64,000 nucleotides of DNA from Salinicoccus sediminis (lineage in GTDB: Bacteria; Bacillota; Bacilli; Staphylococcales; Salinicoccaceae), in contig NZ_LAYZ01000001.1 in NCBI RefSeq assembly GCF_000986795.1, forward strand, positions 310,001 to 374,000, in the 5' to 3' direction. The notes under the pieces were generated by a model. The model did no database searches and was not told where the DNA came from. It saw only the letters and a list, made by a program, of their open reading frames with translations. Numbering within the stretch: the first letter of the stretch is position 1; the number at the start of each line of letters is the position of its first letter. Shown here piece after piece: positions 44,654-54,613 of the stretch. Both the position numbers and the translations under genes were made by a program.

Positions 44654-45145
44654 ATGGACTGCGGCTTCAAATCAGGAAAAAACGTATTCAGATACCGTGT
44701 GGCGGGTATCGTACTGGATGATGGAAACGCACTTCTTGCCACCAACACCATGACAGGATACTTCTATATCCTCTCGGGGGCGGTCAGCCTGGGGGAAGCA
44801 AGCGAGGAGGCGGCAGTGCGTGTCATGAATGAAAAGACCGGCGGGGATTACAGCGTAAGCCGGCTGCTGACGATTGTGGAGAACTTTTTTGATTATGAAT
44901 TCAACGACACGAAATATGATTTCCAGGAAGTCACATTCTATTATTTGATGGAACCCGGAGATATAAAGTATCCGGAGCAAAAGAACAGGCTGGGAGGGGG
45001 CAGGACGGAGACGCTCCACTGGATTCCACTTTCCGAAGCTGCCGGAAAAGATATCAGGCCTAGAGCCGGAAAAGAGATGATGCTCAATCTGCCGCCTCAT
45101 GTGGAAACCATCATCAGTGATGAAAGAAGTAACCATTCAGGCTGA
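44654..45145 (+). CDS. Nudix-fold protein with degenerate catalytic box
   Basis: 163 residues. The fold is Nudix-like and the box reads G42-AVSLG-E48-ASEEAAV-RVMNEKTG. Compared with the consensus REUXEEXGU, Glu57 is Val and Glu61 is Lys, which are metal-binding or catalytic positions. So either the protein is a non-hydrolysing Nudix relative (sensor or binding protein) or it has a different mechanism. GGAGATG precedes ATG 44654. It is a single-gene unit between yugP and mgsA. Confidence 0.78.
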   Translation: MDCGFKSGKNVFRYRVAGIVLDDGNALLATNTMTGYFYILSGAVSLGEASEEAAVRVMNEKTGGDYSVSRLLTIVENFFDYEFNDTKYDFQEVTFYYLMEPGDIKYPEQKNRLGGGRTETLHWIPLSEAAGKDIRPRAGKEMMLNLPPHVETIISDERSNHSG

Positions 45146-45163
45146 AAACCGCAGCATAGGCAG

Positions 45164-45192
45164 TTCACTTAACAGCCAACATTCTCTATAAT
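45164..45192 (+). promoter_or_regulatory. Promoter of mgsA-bshA-cca-birA
   Basis: TTCACT (45164-45169) and TATAAT (45187-45192) are 17 bases apart and end 46 bases before mgsA. Confidence 0.6.
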
Positions 45193-45238
45193 TAAGGACA
45201 TGACCAATTATGATACTTCACAGGAATGGATGATGAAT

Positions 45239-45616
45239 ATGAAAATTGCACTGATTGCCCATGACAAAAAGAAAGACGATCTTCTGAAGTTCATCAGACT
45301 GCATCTGGAATTCTTCAAAGACCATGAACTGTTTGCCACAGGCACAACAGGCACCAGAATCATAGAACATACAGGGCTTGAAGTGAACAGATGCAAGTCG
45401 GGGCCGCTCGGCGGAGACCAGGAGATAGGTGCAATGGTCGCGAACGGAGCCATAGATACCATAATATTCTTCAGGGATCCTTTGACCGCCCAGCCGCATG
45501 AGCCGGACGTCTCAGCGCTTCTGAGACTGTCCGATGTCTATGATGTCCCCCTGGCGACAAATGAAGGGACTGCGAGCGCAGTGCTTCATTATCTCAACTA
45601 CAAAGATAGAGCGTGA
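45239..45616 (+). CDS. mgsA: Methylglyoxal synthase
   Basis: 125 residues. [28 protein letters not shown] with the catalytic Asp, and [20 protein letters not shown] with the phosphate-site His. Converts dihydroxyacetone phosphate to methylglyoxal. ATG 45239 matches the N-terminus of the B. subtilis enzyme; ATG 45233 two codons earlier fits the AGGA site better and is possible. bshA follows after 4 bases; bacillithiol helps remove methylglyoxal, a sensible pairing. Confidence 0.94.
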   Translation: MKIALIAHDKKKDDLLKFIRLHLEFFKDHELFATGTTGTRIIEHTGLEVNRCKSGPLGGDQEIGAMVANGAIDTIIFFRDPLTAQPHEPDVSALLRLSDVYDVPLATNEGTASAVLHYLNYKDRA

Positions 45617-45620
45617 TTGT

Positions 45621-46766
45621 ATGAAAATAGGAATAACCTGCTATCCAAGCGTAGGCGGCAGCGGAATCATTGCAACGGAACTGGGCATCAAACTGGCGGA
45701 AAAAGGTCACGAGGTGCATTTCATCACATCGAACATTCCGTTCAGGCTGAACACCAGCCATCACAACATCCATATCCATCAGACCGACATCACTGATTAC
45801 AGCGTGTTCAAATACCCTCCGTATGACATCACGCTGGCGAGTAAGATTTCCGAAGTCATCACCGAATACGGGCTGGATCTGATCCATATGCATTATGCAG
45901 TCCCCCATGCGGTCTGCGGGATCCTTGCCCGGCAGATGTCGGGACTTGATGTGCGCATCGTGACGACCCTGCACGGAACGGATATTACCGTGCTCGGCCA
46001 CGATATGTCCCTCGTCAATGCCATCCGCTTCGGGATAGAAGGTTCCGATGCGGTCACAGCCGTTTCCGACAGCCTGACACAGGAGACCCATGAACTGATA
46101 GGCCCTGACAAGCCCATAGAGACAATTTATAATTTTGTGGATGAAACCTATTTCAACACAGCTGGCAGGGAAGAGACTGCTACCAGGATGAAAAAGAGAT
46201 ACGGCATAGCTCAAGACACCAAAGTACTCATGCATACTTCAAATTTCCGGAAAATCAAGCGTATCGATGATATTGTACGGACATTCAGCATAGTGCAGGA
46301 ACAGATGGATGCTGTACTGGTCCTTATCGGTGACGGACCTGAAACGAACAGCATCCGTCATCTCATTAAAGAGCTCGATATCGATAGTTCAGTGATTCTG
46401 GCAGGACAGCAGACTGATGTGAAATCATTCTACATGATGAGCGATATCTTCCTGCTTCTCAGTCAGAAGGAAAGCTTTGGACTGGCGCTCCTTGAAGCGA
46501 TGCACTGCGGCTCCGTACCCATCGGCTCAACGGCCGGCGGCATTTCCGAAGTCATCAGGGATGGCCAGACCGGCCTTATTGTCGAGGTGGGTGACTACAG
46601 TGCTGCTGCAGAGAAGATCACTGACCTCCTTGAAGATCCAAAAAGATATGAATCAATGCAGCAACAGATGATCGACGATATCAGTATCAGGTTTCGGACT
46701 GATGTAATAATCGAAGAATATGAAGCCCTGTACAAGAGGCTGACAGGAGACATGGAGCATGGATGA
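45621..46766 (+). CDS. bshA: N-acetyl-alpha-D-glucosaminyl L-malate synthase BshA
   Basis: 381 residues, GT4 glycosyltransferase. N-terminal CYPSVGGSGIIATELG, the UDP-sugar site with TLHGTDITVLG, FRKIKRIDDIV, and the E-x7-E motif in SQKESFGLALLEAMHCG. First step of bacillithiol synthesis (UDP-GlcNAc plus malate). In Bacillus bshB1 lies between mgsA and bshA; it is absent here. Overlaps cca by 8 bases. Confidence 0.95.
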   Translation: MKIGITCYPSVGGSGIIATELGIKLAEKGHEVHFITSNIPFRLNTSHHNIHIHQTDITDYSVFKYPPYDITLASKISEVITEYGLDLIHMHYAVPHAVCGILARQMSGLDVRIVTTLHGTDITVLGHDMSLVNAIRFGIEGSDAVTAVSDSLTQETHELIGPDKPIETIYNFVDETYFNTAGREETATRMKKRYGIAQDTKVLMHTSNFRKIKRIDDIVRTFSIVQEQMDAVLVLIGDGPETNSIRHLIKELDIDSSVILAGQQTDVKSFYMMSDIFLLLSQKESFGLALLEAMHCGSVPIGSTAGGISEVIRDGQTGLIVEVGDYSAAAEKITDLLEDPKRYESMQQQMIDDISIRFRTDVIIEEYEALYKRLTGDMEHG

Positions 46767-47967
46767 TCTGTTCATTACTGGAAAAAAGATATTGGAACGT
46801 CTGCAGGAAGCAGGTTTCGATGCGTATTTTGTAGGCGGATGTGTGAGGGATTACAAGATGGGCCGTGAGATCAACGATGTCGACATTACGACTGATGCCC
46901 TGCCCGAAGAGGTGGAATCATTATTTGAAAACACGGTTGATGTGGGCATCGAGCATGGGACTGTGATTGTGGTCCTCTCCGGCATACCGTTTGAAGTTAC
47001 TACTTTCCGTGTTGAATCGGAGTATACAGACCATAGACGGCCGGACTCGGTCGCTTTTACAAAAGAACTGGCTGGGGATCTTGAACGCCGTGATTTCACC
47101 ATGAATGCAATGGCCATGGACAGTGAATTCAAACTGATAGACCCTTACGCGGGTCTTGAAGCGATTAAGAACAGATCGATCACTACAGTCGGCCTGCCGG
47201 ATGAACGCTTTGACGAGGACGCCCTCAGAATTCTGAGGGCAGTCCGTTTCAAAGCACAGCTCGGCTTTACAATTGATCAAGAAACCGTCCGGGCAATGGA
47301 ACGCCATGCCGGTCATCTGCGACACGTCGCCGTGGAACGTTCACTGGTGGAACTGAAGAAGACATTTTCCGCGGGACATATGGACGGCGTCAAATCGCTG
47401 ATGGTCCGAACCGGTATAAAAAAGAACCTTCCGTTCATCAAAGAAGTTGACGATAACGCTTTTATGTCAACTAATACTTTTTCTTTCATCACCGGCATGG
47501 GCCTCCAGATCTATTTGAACGAATCGCTTATGGAGTATGCCCCTGACCTGAAACTTTCCAACGCCGAGAAAAAAGAAGTAAAGGAAATCGTCTGTGTCTT
47601 CAGGGATCTTGAATATGACAAACAAGTTAAAACCATCTCCTACAATTATAATTATGATACACTTGAAAATGTCAGGAAACTGGTGAACACCAATCGATTT
47701 TCCAGAAAACTGGAATGGAACAGCATCCTCGGTGAGGCACTGGAAATGAAACCATCTCTTCCCATACAGCACATATCGGATATTGATATAGACGGCAGAG
47801 AATTGATGCGCCATTTCGAGGCACGCGGGGGCCGATGGATCAGGGAGGTTTTTGCGGTTTTGGAACATGAGATCCTTTTTAATCTGCTTCCCAATGAAAA
47901 AACAAAAATACTTGAATGGATGGACATGCATGTCGAATTTGAAGAAGGAAATATTAAGCTTACTTGA
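46759..47967 (+). CDS. cca: CCA tRNA nucleotidyltransferase
   Basis: 402 residues, class II. The catalytic DxD is in REINDVDITTDALPEEV, preceded by YFVGGCVRDYKMG; RRDFTMNAMAMD and RFDEDALRILRAVRFKAQLGF are further signatures. Adds or repairs the CCA end of tRNAs. Overlaps bshA by 8 and birA by 38 bases. Confidence 0.96.
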   Translation: MDDLFITGKKILERLQEAGFDAYFVGGCVRDYKMGREINDVDITTDALPEEVESLFENTVDVGIEHGTVIVVLSGIPFEVTTFRVESEYTDHRRPDSVAFTKELAGDLERRDFTMNAMAMDSEFKLIDPYAGLEAIKNRSITTVGLPDERFDEDALRILRAVRFKAQLGFTIDQETVRAMERHAGHLRHVAVERSLVELKKTFSAGHMDGVKSLMVRTGIKKNLPFIKEVDDNAFMSTNTFSFITGMGLQIYLNESLMEYAPDLKLSNAEKKEVKEIVCVFRDLEYDKQVKTISYNYNYDTLENVRKLVNTNRFSRKLEWNSILGEALEMKPSLPIQHISDIDIDGRELMRHFEARGGRWIREVFAVLEHEILFNLLPNEKTKILEWMDMHVEFEEGNIKLT

Positions 47968-48892
47968 CCGGGAGCGTTTCATATCGGGCCAGAATATCGC
48001 AGATATGCTCGGCGTGTCCCGGACCTCGGTCTGGAAGAGTATAAAAGCCCTGAAAGAGGAGGGCTATTCTATAGAATCGGTCACAAACAAAGGCTATCAT
48101 CTCAAAAACCCGCCCGCATATGTAAATCCGACCGCACTTTCAATGCTAATCAGCCAGTCCTCCCTTTTCGACCGTGTGGAATATTTCAACACAACGCCTT
48201 CTACACAGAAAGAAGCTTTCAGCATGCTGCCTGAATCGAACGACACCTTCGTCGTGGTTGCTGAAGAACAGACAGAAGGGCGGGGCCGCTTTGACAGGCA
48301 CTGGGATTCTCCCGGCAGGAGGGGTGTATACATATCACTGGTGCTCCGGCCGGATATACCGATTTCTGATATCATCCGTTTCAATCTGTTCATCTCGCTG
48401 GCAATTGCGGAATCCATCGATGAAGCTTTCGGTGTTGAAACAGGCATAAAGTGGCCGAATGATATTTACATCCACGGGAAAAAAGTCTGCGGCTTCCTTA
48501 CCGAAGTCGTCAGCGAGTCCGGAGTCATCAATGCAATCGTATGCGGTATCGGCATCAATATCTTCAAGGATGACACAGTCGGGAAGATTCCGACCGCCAT
48601 CTCGGTTGAGGAGGCTGCCGGGAGCCATGTATACATGGACCTGGATCTATTCATGAAGACGTTCATGGGCAACATTGAAGTATACTATAATAGATTTTTA
48701 AATGAACCATTTTCCCGTATCCGGCAGGACTGGATAGAGAAATCGGTCATCTTCGGCCGGCAACTGCGTATTACTGAATCCGGCGGAACTTTCCATGGCC
48801 GTGCACTCGACATCACTGAGGCCGGCTTCCTTGAAGTTCTGGACGACGACGGGAATATAAGAAAAGTGATCAGTGCAGATGTTGAACTTTAG
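47930..48892 (+). CDS. birA: Biotin operon repressor / biotin-[acetyl-CoA-carboxylase] ligase
   Basis: 320 residues. N-terminal winged helix (about 1-62, FISGQNIADMLGVSRTSVWKSIKAL), catalytic domain with EEQTEGRGRFDRHWDSP (biotin-AMP loop) and KWPNDIYIHGKKVCGFL, and a C-terminal SH3-like domain. ATG 47930 gives the same N-terminus as other two-function BirA proteins; its ribosome site is poor and it begins inside cca, so translational coupling is likely. Confidence 0.94.
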   Translation: MSNLKKEILSLLDRERFISGQNIADMLGVSRTSVWKSIKALKEEGYSIESVTNKGYHLKNPPAYVNPTALSMLISQSSLFDRVEYFNTTPSTQKEAFSMLPESNDTFVVVAEEQTEGRGRFDRHWDSPGRRGVYISLVLRPDIPISDIIRFNLFISLAIAESIDEAFGVETGIKWPNDIYIHGKKVCGFLTEVVSESGVINAIVCGIGINIFKDDTVGKIPTAISVEEAAGSHVYMDLDLFMKTFMGNIEVYYNRFLNEPFSRIRQDWIEKSVIFGRQLRITESGGTFHGRALDITEAGFLEVLDDDGNIRKVISADVEL

Positions 48893-48909
48893 TAGAAATT
48901 GGTGATTGT

Positions 48910-51426
48910 ATGTTTACAGAGAGATTTGCTGTCGTAGATTTGGAAACAACCGGAAATAATAAGAACAGGGACAGTATCATACAACTGAGTATCGTCTTTG
49001 TCGAAAATTTTAAAATTACTGACCAGTACACCACTTTTCTCTCTGATGATACTGAAATCAGCCCGTTCATAAGGGAGCTTACCAATATAGAACCCCACAT
49101 GCTGAAAGGCGCGCCCAAATTCCGTGATGTTGCAGATGAGGTTGTCTCCCTCCTTGACGGATGCGTCTTTACTGCACATAATGTCGAATTCGACTACGGG
49201 TTTCTGAAAAGTACACTGGAACAAAGGGGCATAAGATATGAACCCCGGTATAAAATCGATACCGTTGAACTTTCCAAAATATTCATGCCGACCCTTGAAA
49301 AGTTCCAGCTGAATGAAATTGCCCAGTCCATCGGCATAACGCTTTCAAACGCCCACCGGGCCGATGAGGATGCACGGGCCACTGCAGAGCTACTCATCAG
49401 ATTGCAGGAGATCATCACATCGATGAACACTGAGACGTTGAAGCAGTTGTACCATCTCTCAAAGCCCCTGAAGCATAATCTGTCGGACCTTCTTTTCCTG
49501 ACGCTGGCGGAATCGGATGACAACACCCCCGGACACCTTGAAAAACGGGGGTCCGTCCATATGAGAAAACAACACGATGCACAAGCGGCGCTCCCACCTG
49601 TGGAAGTGGGGGAACTGTACAGCAGGTATATCGATCATACCGGCAATGATTACAGGGAAGACCAGCTGATGCTCGCAAACAGGATATTCGAGGCGTTTGA
49701 AACAAAGAGCCACCTTGCTCTGGAAGCCTATACAGGACTCGGTAAGACTGTAGCTTTCCTGCTTGCAGGCATAAGCTATTATTCCATGTACGGCATGAAG
49801 ACACTGATTTCAACCAGCAGAAAAATACTCCAGAAACAGATCATCACCGATGATTTGGCCATTCTCAAAGAGGCATGCGGGATGGATATTTCTGCCGCAG
49901 ACCTCAAGGGCAGGGATAATTATCTCAACTTGGAAGCATTTGAACTCCTTCTTTCACTTGATGACGAGAACACTGAAATCATCTACCTCAAGATGAAACT
50001 GCTGGTGTGGCTCCTCGACACCGAAACCGGGGATCTGTCTGAAATCCATCTCAAAGGGCCCGAGAAGGCGTATTACAGGACTATGGCCATCCAGGCGGGA
50101 GAAGGCGGAGCACACCCTTATTTTGAGCGTGCGCTTGATAAAGCCCGGAATTCGGCAATAATCATCACAAATCATTATTTCCTTCCGGATTGCCTTGATC
50201 ATGTCATCGGGATAGATTCAGTGCTGGTCGATGAAGCGCATCAGCTTAAAAACGCGCTTGATGACAGAATGGAATCTGCCTATAGTTATCAGGGCATGAA
50301 ATTTTTCATCGGACAGATCGGCATGGCCTCCCAGGAGCGTCTGCTGCATACCTATATAAACGACAACAACGAAACCGCAGTATATCTGCTGGAGGATATA
50401 CTGAAGCATCTCAACCAGAATATCGACCGTCTGTTCGGATCTTTTTCTGCAGGGAATATGGAGGAGGCACTTCTCCATATCAAAGGCGGGCTGAAATATA
50501 CAGAAACATTTCTCGGCACCATCCGCGGTACAAACAACTATCAGATACTCTACAACCATATGCATCACTACCAGGGCATGCTGTCACTTTTGAAAACCGG
50601 GCTGGAGAAGGGCGATTACACCATCGGCAGGGATGCCAATTTCCAGAAGACCAAAATATACATCAGGGATGACAGGCAGACAGTTCTTGAGAACCGTGTG
50701 AAAAACCTGTCCTCAACAGTACTTTTGTCAGGAACACTCGAAGTAAACGGCAGCTTCAGACACCTCACCTACTGGTTCGGTGAACTGCCGTACGAGTCAC
50801 AGATCATCAGCGATCCGGCACTTTTTGAGAATACCAGGCTTTTCATTCCTGAAGACATCCCTGATTATGATGTGGACGATGACCGGTTCATATGGGCGCT
50901 TGTCGATTATATTTCAGTCTATCTGAGCGAAACGGACAGCAAACTTATGGTGCTTTTTTCAAACTACGAACTGCTCGACAAGGTGGCGGAATACACCGAG
51001 GAAGTCCGGTTGTTCGAGGATTATGCTGTATTGAGGCAATCCCGTGCAAGCACTCCCGAAAAGCTTCTTTCACAGTTCAACCAGCTTGATAAATGCCTGC
51101 TGCTCGGAACATCAAGCTTCAATGAAGGAATCAACGTGGAAAGCGCCGGCGCCAAATGTCTGATGCTGACCAAACTGCCTTTTCCGGTCCCGACGGACAA
51201 AGGATTTAAAAACTTCTATAAGACTGATCTGCCGGAGGCTGTCTTCTCATTCCGTCAGATTGCGGGCAGGGTCCACAGGAAGCCGTCCGACAAAGGTCTG
51301 GTGCTGTTATTTGACAGGCGGATTCTGACCAGGAACTATAAAAAGGCATTTCTTAAGTATTTTCCGGAGGAAAATATCATCCACGGCCCACAGGAGACTT
51401 TCAAAGGGCTCCTGCGTGATTTATAA
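48910..51426 (+). CDS. dinG: DinG-family ATPase fused to a DnaQ-type 3'-5' exonuclease domain
   Basis: 838 residues. Residues 1-165 are a DEDD exonuclease (AVVDLETTG with Asp10/Glu12, HNVEFDYGFL, HRADEDARA). Then a superfamily 2 helicase-like core with Walker A EAYTGLGKT (272-280), DEAH near 437 (LVDEAHQLKN) and C-terminal QIAGRVHRKP. The iron-sulfur cysteines of E. coli DinG are not evident. This is the Gram-positive form; the S. aureus homologue is reported as a nuclease rather than a helicase. Confidence 0.92.
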   Translation: MFTERFAVVDLETTGNNKNRDSIIQLSIVFVENFKITDQYTTFLSDDTEISPFIRELTNIEPHMLKGAPKFRDVADEVVSLLDGCVFTAHNVEFDYGFLKSTLEQRGIRYEPRYKIDTVELSKIFMPTLEKFQLNEIAQSIGITLSNAHRADEDARATAELLIRLQEIITSMNTETLKQLYHLSKPLKHNLSDLLFLTLAESDDNTPGHLEKRGSVHMRKQHDAQAALPPVEVGELYSRYIDHTGNDYREDQLMLANRIFEAFETKSHLALEAYTGLGKTVAFLLAGISYYSMYGMKTLISTSRKILQKQIITDDLAILKEACGMDISAADLKGRDNYLNLEAFELLLSLDDENTEIIYLKMKLLVWLLDTETGDLSEIHLKGPEKAYYRTMAIQAGEGGAHPYFERALDKARNSAIIITNHYFLPDCLDHVIGIDSVLVDEAHQLKNALDDRMESAYSYQGMKFFIGQIGMASQERLLHTYINDNNETAVYLLEDILKHLNQNIDRLFGSFSAGNMEEALLHIKGGLKYTETFLGTIRGTNNYQILYNHMHHYQGMLSLLKTGLEKGDYTIGRDANFQKTKIYIRDDRQTVLENRVKNLSSTVLLSGTLEVNGSFRHLTYWFGELPYESQIISDPALFENTRLFIPEDIPDYDVDDDRFIWALVDYISVYLSETDSKLMVLFSNYELLDKVAEYTEEVRLFEDYAVLRQSRASTPEKLLSQFNQLDKCLLLGTSSFNEGINVESAGAKCLMLTKLPFPVPTDKGFKNFYKTDLPEAVFSFRQIAGRVHRKPSDKGLVLLFDRRILTRNYKKAFLKYFPEENIIHGPQETFKGLLRDL

Positions 51427-51456
51427 TGACTATATCAACATAAAAGGAGAAGGAAC

Positions 51457-52644
51457 ATGCAAATCTCAGATCGTATTAAAAATGTAACGCCGAGTCAGAC
51501 TCTCGCGATCACTGCCAAATCCAGGGATCTGAAAGCACAGGGTGTAGATGTCATCGGTCTCGGGGCAGGAGAGCCTGACTTCAATACTCCCGATGAAATC
51601 ATCGACAAAGCATATGAATCGCTGAAAGCAGGCAAGACCAAATATACTGCAGCAGCTGGGATACCCGAGCTTAAAAATGCGATCATCAACAAGATGGAAG
51701 AAGATCACGGACTTACGTATGAACCTTCCGAAGTATTCGTCGGCAACGGTGCAAAACATGTCCTCTACAACCTGTTCCAGGCCACTTTGAACCCGGGTGA
51801 TGAAGTACTCATACCGGTACCGTACTGGGTGAGCTACACAGAGCAGGTGAAACTGGCCGGAGGCAATCCTGTCATCATGCCGACAGACGAATCCACCTCC
51901 TTTAAGATGACACCCGAAATCATCGACAGGTTCCTCACCGATAAGACCCGCATGCTGCTGCTCAACTCGCCAAGCAATCCGAGCGGCATGGTCTATAGCC
52001 GTGAAGAGCTTGAAGCACTGGCAGCATATATCGAAGAGAAGGATCTCATCGTGGTGGCGGATGAAATATATGAAACGCTCGTCTATGACAGCGAACATAT
52101 TTCGATTGCTTCACTGAGCAGTAAGATGAAGGAGAATACATTCGTCATCAACGGTGTAAGTAAATCTCATGCAATGACAGGGTGGAGGATCGGATACTGT
52201 TGCGGCAACAGTGAAGTCGTCAAAGCGATGACCGACCTGACCAGCCATTCCACATCAAATCCGGTGACGCCGTCACAGTGGGCAGCGATAGCCGCATATG
52301 AAATGGATGATTCATTCACACGGGAATATAACCGCACGTTCCATGAACGCCGGGATGCGGCGTATGATAAATTGATGGAAATTCCATACATTACATGTAT
52401 AAAACCCGAGGGCGCATTCTATCTGTTCCCGAACTTCAGTGAATGTGCAGAACGCTGCGGATTCGATTCAGTGGATGCATTTGTGAATGCAGTACTGGAA
52501 GAGGTTTATGTGGCTGTCGTTCCCGGTTCCGGATTCGGATCTCCGGATAATATCAGGCTCAGCTACTCTTTGAGCATTGAAGACATGAATGAGGCGCTTG
52601 AGCGCATCAGACAATTTGTATTACAGAGAACAGAAGGAGCTTAA
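51457..52644 (+). CDS. aspB: Aspartate aminotransferase
   Basis: 395 residues, PLP-dependent class [13 protein letters not shown] at the N-terminus, [11 protein letters not shown], and the PLP lysine in [16 protein letters not shown]. Interconverts aspartate and oxaloacetate. GGAGAAGG precedes ATG. It is followed by asnS, which links aspartate to asparagine-tRNA supply. ypmA and ypmB, which separate dinG and aspB in Bacillus, are missing. Confidence 0.94.
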   Translation: MQISDRIKNVTPSQTLAITAKSRDLKAQGVDVIGLGAGEPDFNTPDEIIDKAYESLKAGKTKYTAAAGIPELKNAIINKMEEDHGLTYEPSEVFVGNGAKHVLYNLFQATLNPGDEVLIPVPYWVSYTEQVKLAGGNPVIMPTDESTSFKMTPEIIDRFLTDKTRMLLLNSPSNPSGMVYSREELEALAAYIEEKDLIVVADEIYETLVYDSEHISIASLSSKMKENTFVINGVSKSHAMTGWRIGYCCGNSEVVKAMTDLTSHSTSNPVTPSQWAAIAAYEMDDSFTREYNRTFHERRDAAYDKLMEIPYITCIKPEGAFYLFPNFSECAERCGFDSVDAFVNAVLEEVYVAVVPGSGFGSPDNIRLSYSLSIEDMNEALERIRQFVLQRTEGA

Positions 52645-52652
52645 AAACAGAT

Positions 52653-53942
52653 ATGAAGATTTCTATAAACCAGGCACCCCAATATGAAGGCGAGGAGGTT
52701 ACAATCGGATGCTGGCTGCTGCAAAAGCGTGGCAGCGGGAAAATACAATTCCTTCAGCTGAGGGATGGTACTGGCTTCATGCAGGCGGTCGCAGTCAAAG
52801 CGGCGGATGAAGACCTCTTCGCTGCAGCGAAAGGACTGAATCAGGAAACATCCATGTATGTCACAGGCACAATCAAAGCCGATGAGCGTTCTTCCTTCGG
52901 ATACGAAATGGAAGTCTCCGGCATCGAGGTCATCCATGAAGCGGAAGGGTACCCGATCACTCCCAAGAATCACGGGCCTGAATTCCTCATGGACAACCGC
53001 CACCTGTGGCTGAGATCCCGCAAACAGCATGCGGTGATGAATATCAGGAACCAGATCATCAGAAGCACTTACAACTTCTTCTTTGAAAACGGCTATAAGA
53101 AAATCGATCCGCCTATTCTGACCAGCAGTTCACCGGAGGGCACAACCGAACTGTTCCATACTAAATACTTCGAAGAGGATGCTTTCCTGTCACAGAGCGG
53201 CCAGCTCTATGCTGAAGCGGCAGCGATGGCCCATGGCAAAGTCTTTTCATTCGGACCGACATTCCGTGCGGAAAAATCAAAGACGAGAAGACATCTGATC
53301 GAATTCTGGATGATTGAACCTGAAATGGCGTTCTACAACCATGAAGACAGCCTCAAAGTGCAGGAGGAGTACGTGGAATATCTTGTCACAGATGTACTTG
53401 AGCACTGCAGACTCGACCTTGAAGCACTCGGCCGTGACACTTCCGTCCTCGAAAAAATTCAGGCACCGTTCCCGCGCATCACATATACGGATGCGATCGA
53501 ACTGCTCAAGGAAAAAGGCTTTGATGACATCGAGTGGGGCGAAGACTTCGGGGCGCCGCATGAAACGGAAATCGCAAATCATTTCGATCTTCCCGTGTTC
53601 ATCGTGAACTACCCGAAAGAGATCAAGTCCTTCTACATGGAAGAGAACCCGGAGGACCCACGGACAGTGCTGTGCGCAGATCTGATTGCTCCTGAAGGTT
53701 ACGGGGAAGTCATCGGCGGCAGCCAGAGGATACATGATTACGATACACTCAAACAGAAGATTGTGGACAACGGCCTGGACCTTGCCGCATATGAATGGTA
53801 CCTGGACCTCCGCAAATACGGAAGCGTACCGCATTCCGGTTTCGGACTGGGACTTGAGAGAACGGTTGCGTGGCTGAGCGGTGTTCAGCATGTCAGGGAA
53901 ACAGCGCCATTCCCGCGTCTGTTGAACCGTCTTTATCCATAG
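52653..53942 (+). CDS. asnS: Asparaginyl-tRNA synthetase
   Basis: 429 residues, class IIb. N-terminal OB-fold anticodon domain (1-105), motif 2 [25 protein letters not shown] and motif 3 [13 protein letters not shown]. The segment [11 protein letters not shown] and the HTKYF site indicate Asn rather than Asp specificity. No T-box leader fits in the 8-base gap after aspB. Confidence 0.95.
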   Translation: MKISINQAPQYEGEEVTIGCWLLQKRGSGKIQFLQLRDGTGFMQAVAVKAADEDLFAAAKGLNQETSMYVTGTIKADERSSFGYEMEVSGIEVIHEAEGYPITPKNHGPEFLMDNRHLWLRSRKQHAVMNIRNQIIRSTYNFFFENGYKKIDPPILTSSSPEGTTELFHTKYFEEDAFLSQSGQLYAEAAAMAHGKVFSFGPTFRAEKSKTRRHLIEFWMIEPEMAFYNHEDSLKVQEEYVEYLVTDVLEHCRLDLEALGRDTSVLEKIQAPFPRITYTDAIELLKEKGFDDIEWGEDFGAPHETEIANHFDLPVFIVNYPKEIKSFYMEENPEDPRTVLCADLIAPEGYGEVIGGSQRIHDYDTLKQKIVDNGLDLAAYEWYLDLRKYGSVPHSGFGLGLERTVAWLSGVQHVRETAPFPRLLNRLYP

Positions 53943-53946
53943 TTTA

Positions 53947-53972
53947 AAATATCGCCTCCGGGCGATATTTTT
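53947..53972 (+). terminator. Terminator between asnS and dnaD
   Basis: AAATATCGCC pairs with GGCGATATTT around TCCG, with a short T-run. It ends 18 bases before dnaD, so some read-through is needed unless a dnaD promoter lies within asnS. Confidence 0.75.
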
Positions 53973-53989
53973 CATAAGGAGATACAAAT

Positions 53990-54613
53990 ATGCTTGAAAG
54001 ATATATGCGTTATATCAATATACCTGTGAATAAAATCCTGATAGATAAATACGGCACCCTGGGAGTGGATGAACGCACCCTCGTCGTCCTTATACGCCTG
54101 ATCGATATTCACGATAGCTCTGATCAGCTGCCGGATTTCGGGACACTTGCCACCCACACGACGATGTCGGAAAATGATATCTCGAAGATCATGGAAAACC
54201 TCATACAGAACGGTCTGATCGAAGTGGAGACTGTAAAGGACCATGGCAAGTTCATCGAACGTTTCAGTCTGGAGCCCCTGTTCAATAAGCTTATCAAGGC
54301 TGCCGATACCGATATTGGATATAAAAAGAAGGACCCGTCAAAAATCAGGGAACTGTTCGAGTATGTGGAACTGCTTTACGGCAGGGTAATCAGTCCGAAT
54401 GAATTCCAGCGTATGAACAGCTGGCTGGATGATTCCGGTCATACACCTGAAAAGATTAAGGAAGCAATCGATATTGCCTATCAGAACCAGGTGACGTCGC
54501 TCCAATATGTTGAACGTATATTGAACAGCACCGACAACAGGAAAGAAGAACAGGACAGCCGTAAGAGAATGCCGGTCCGTTCCTGGCTGGAAGGAGAAGA
54601 TGTATTTGATTAG
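53990..54613 (+). CDS. dnaD: Replication restart protein DnaD
   Basis: 207 residues. N-terminal winged helix (about 1-110, IPVNKILIDKYGTLGVDERTLVVLIRLI) and C-terminal DnaD/DnaB2 domain (about 120-190, LFEYVELLYGRVISPNEFQRMNSWLDD). Loads the helicase at oriC and restart sites. Overlaps nth by 14 bases. Confidence 0.93.
   Translation: MLERYMRYINIPVNKILIDKYGTLGVDERTLVVLIRLIDIHDSSDQLPDFGTLATHTTMSENDISKIMENLIQNGLIEVETVKDHGKFIERFSLEPLFNKLIKAADTDIGYKKKDPSKIRELFEYVELLYGRVISPNEFQRMNSWLDDSGHTPEKIKEAIDIAYQNQVTSLQYVERILNSTDNRKEEQDSRKRMPVRSWLEGEDVFD

Noticed and set aside
52640-52653. T-box leader before asnS or aspB
   Set aside because: The gaps are 8 and 30 bases, far too short for a T-box, and no T-box sequence is present.
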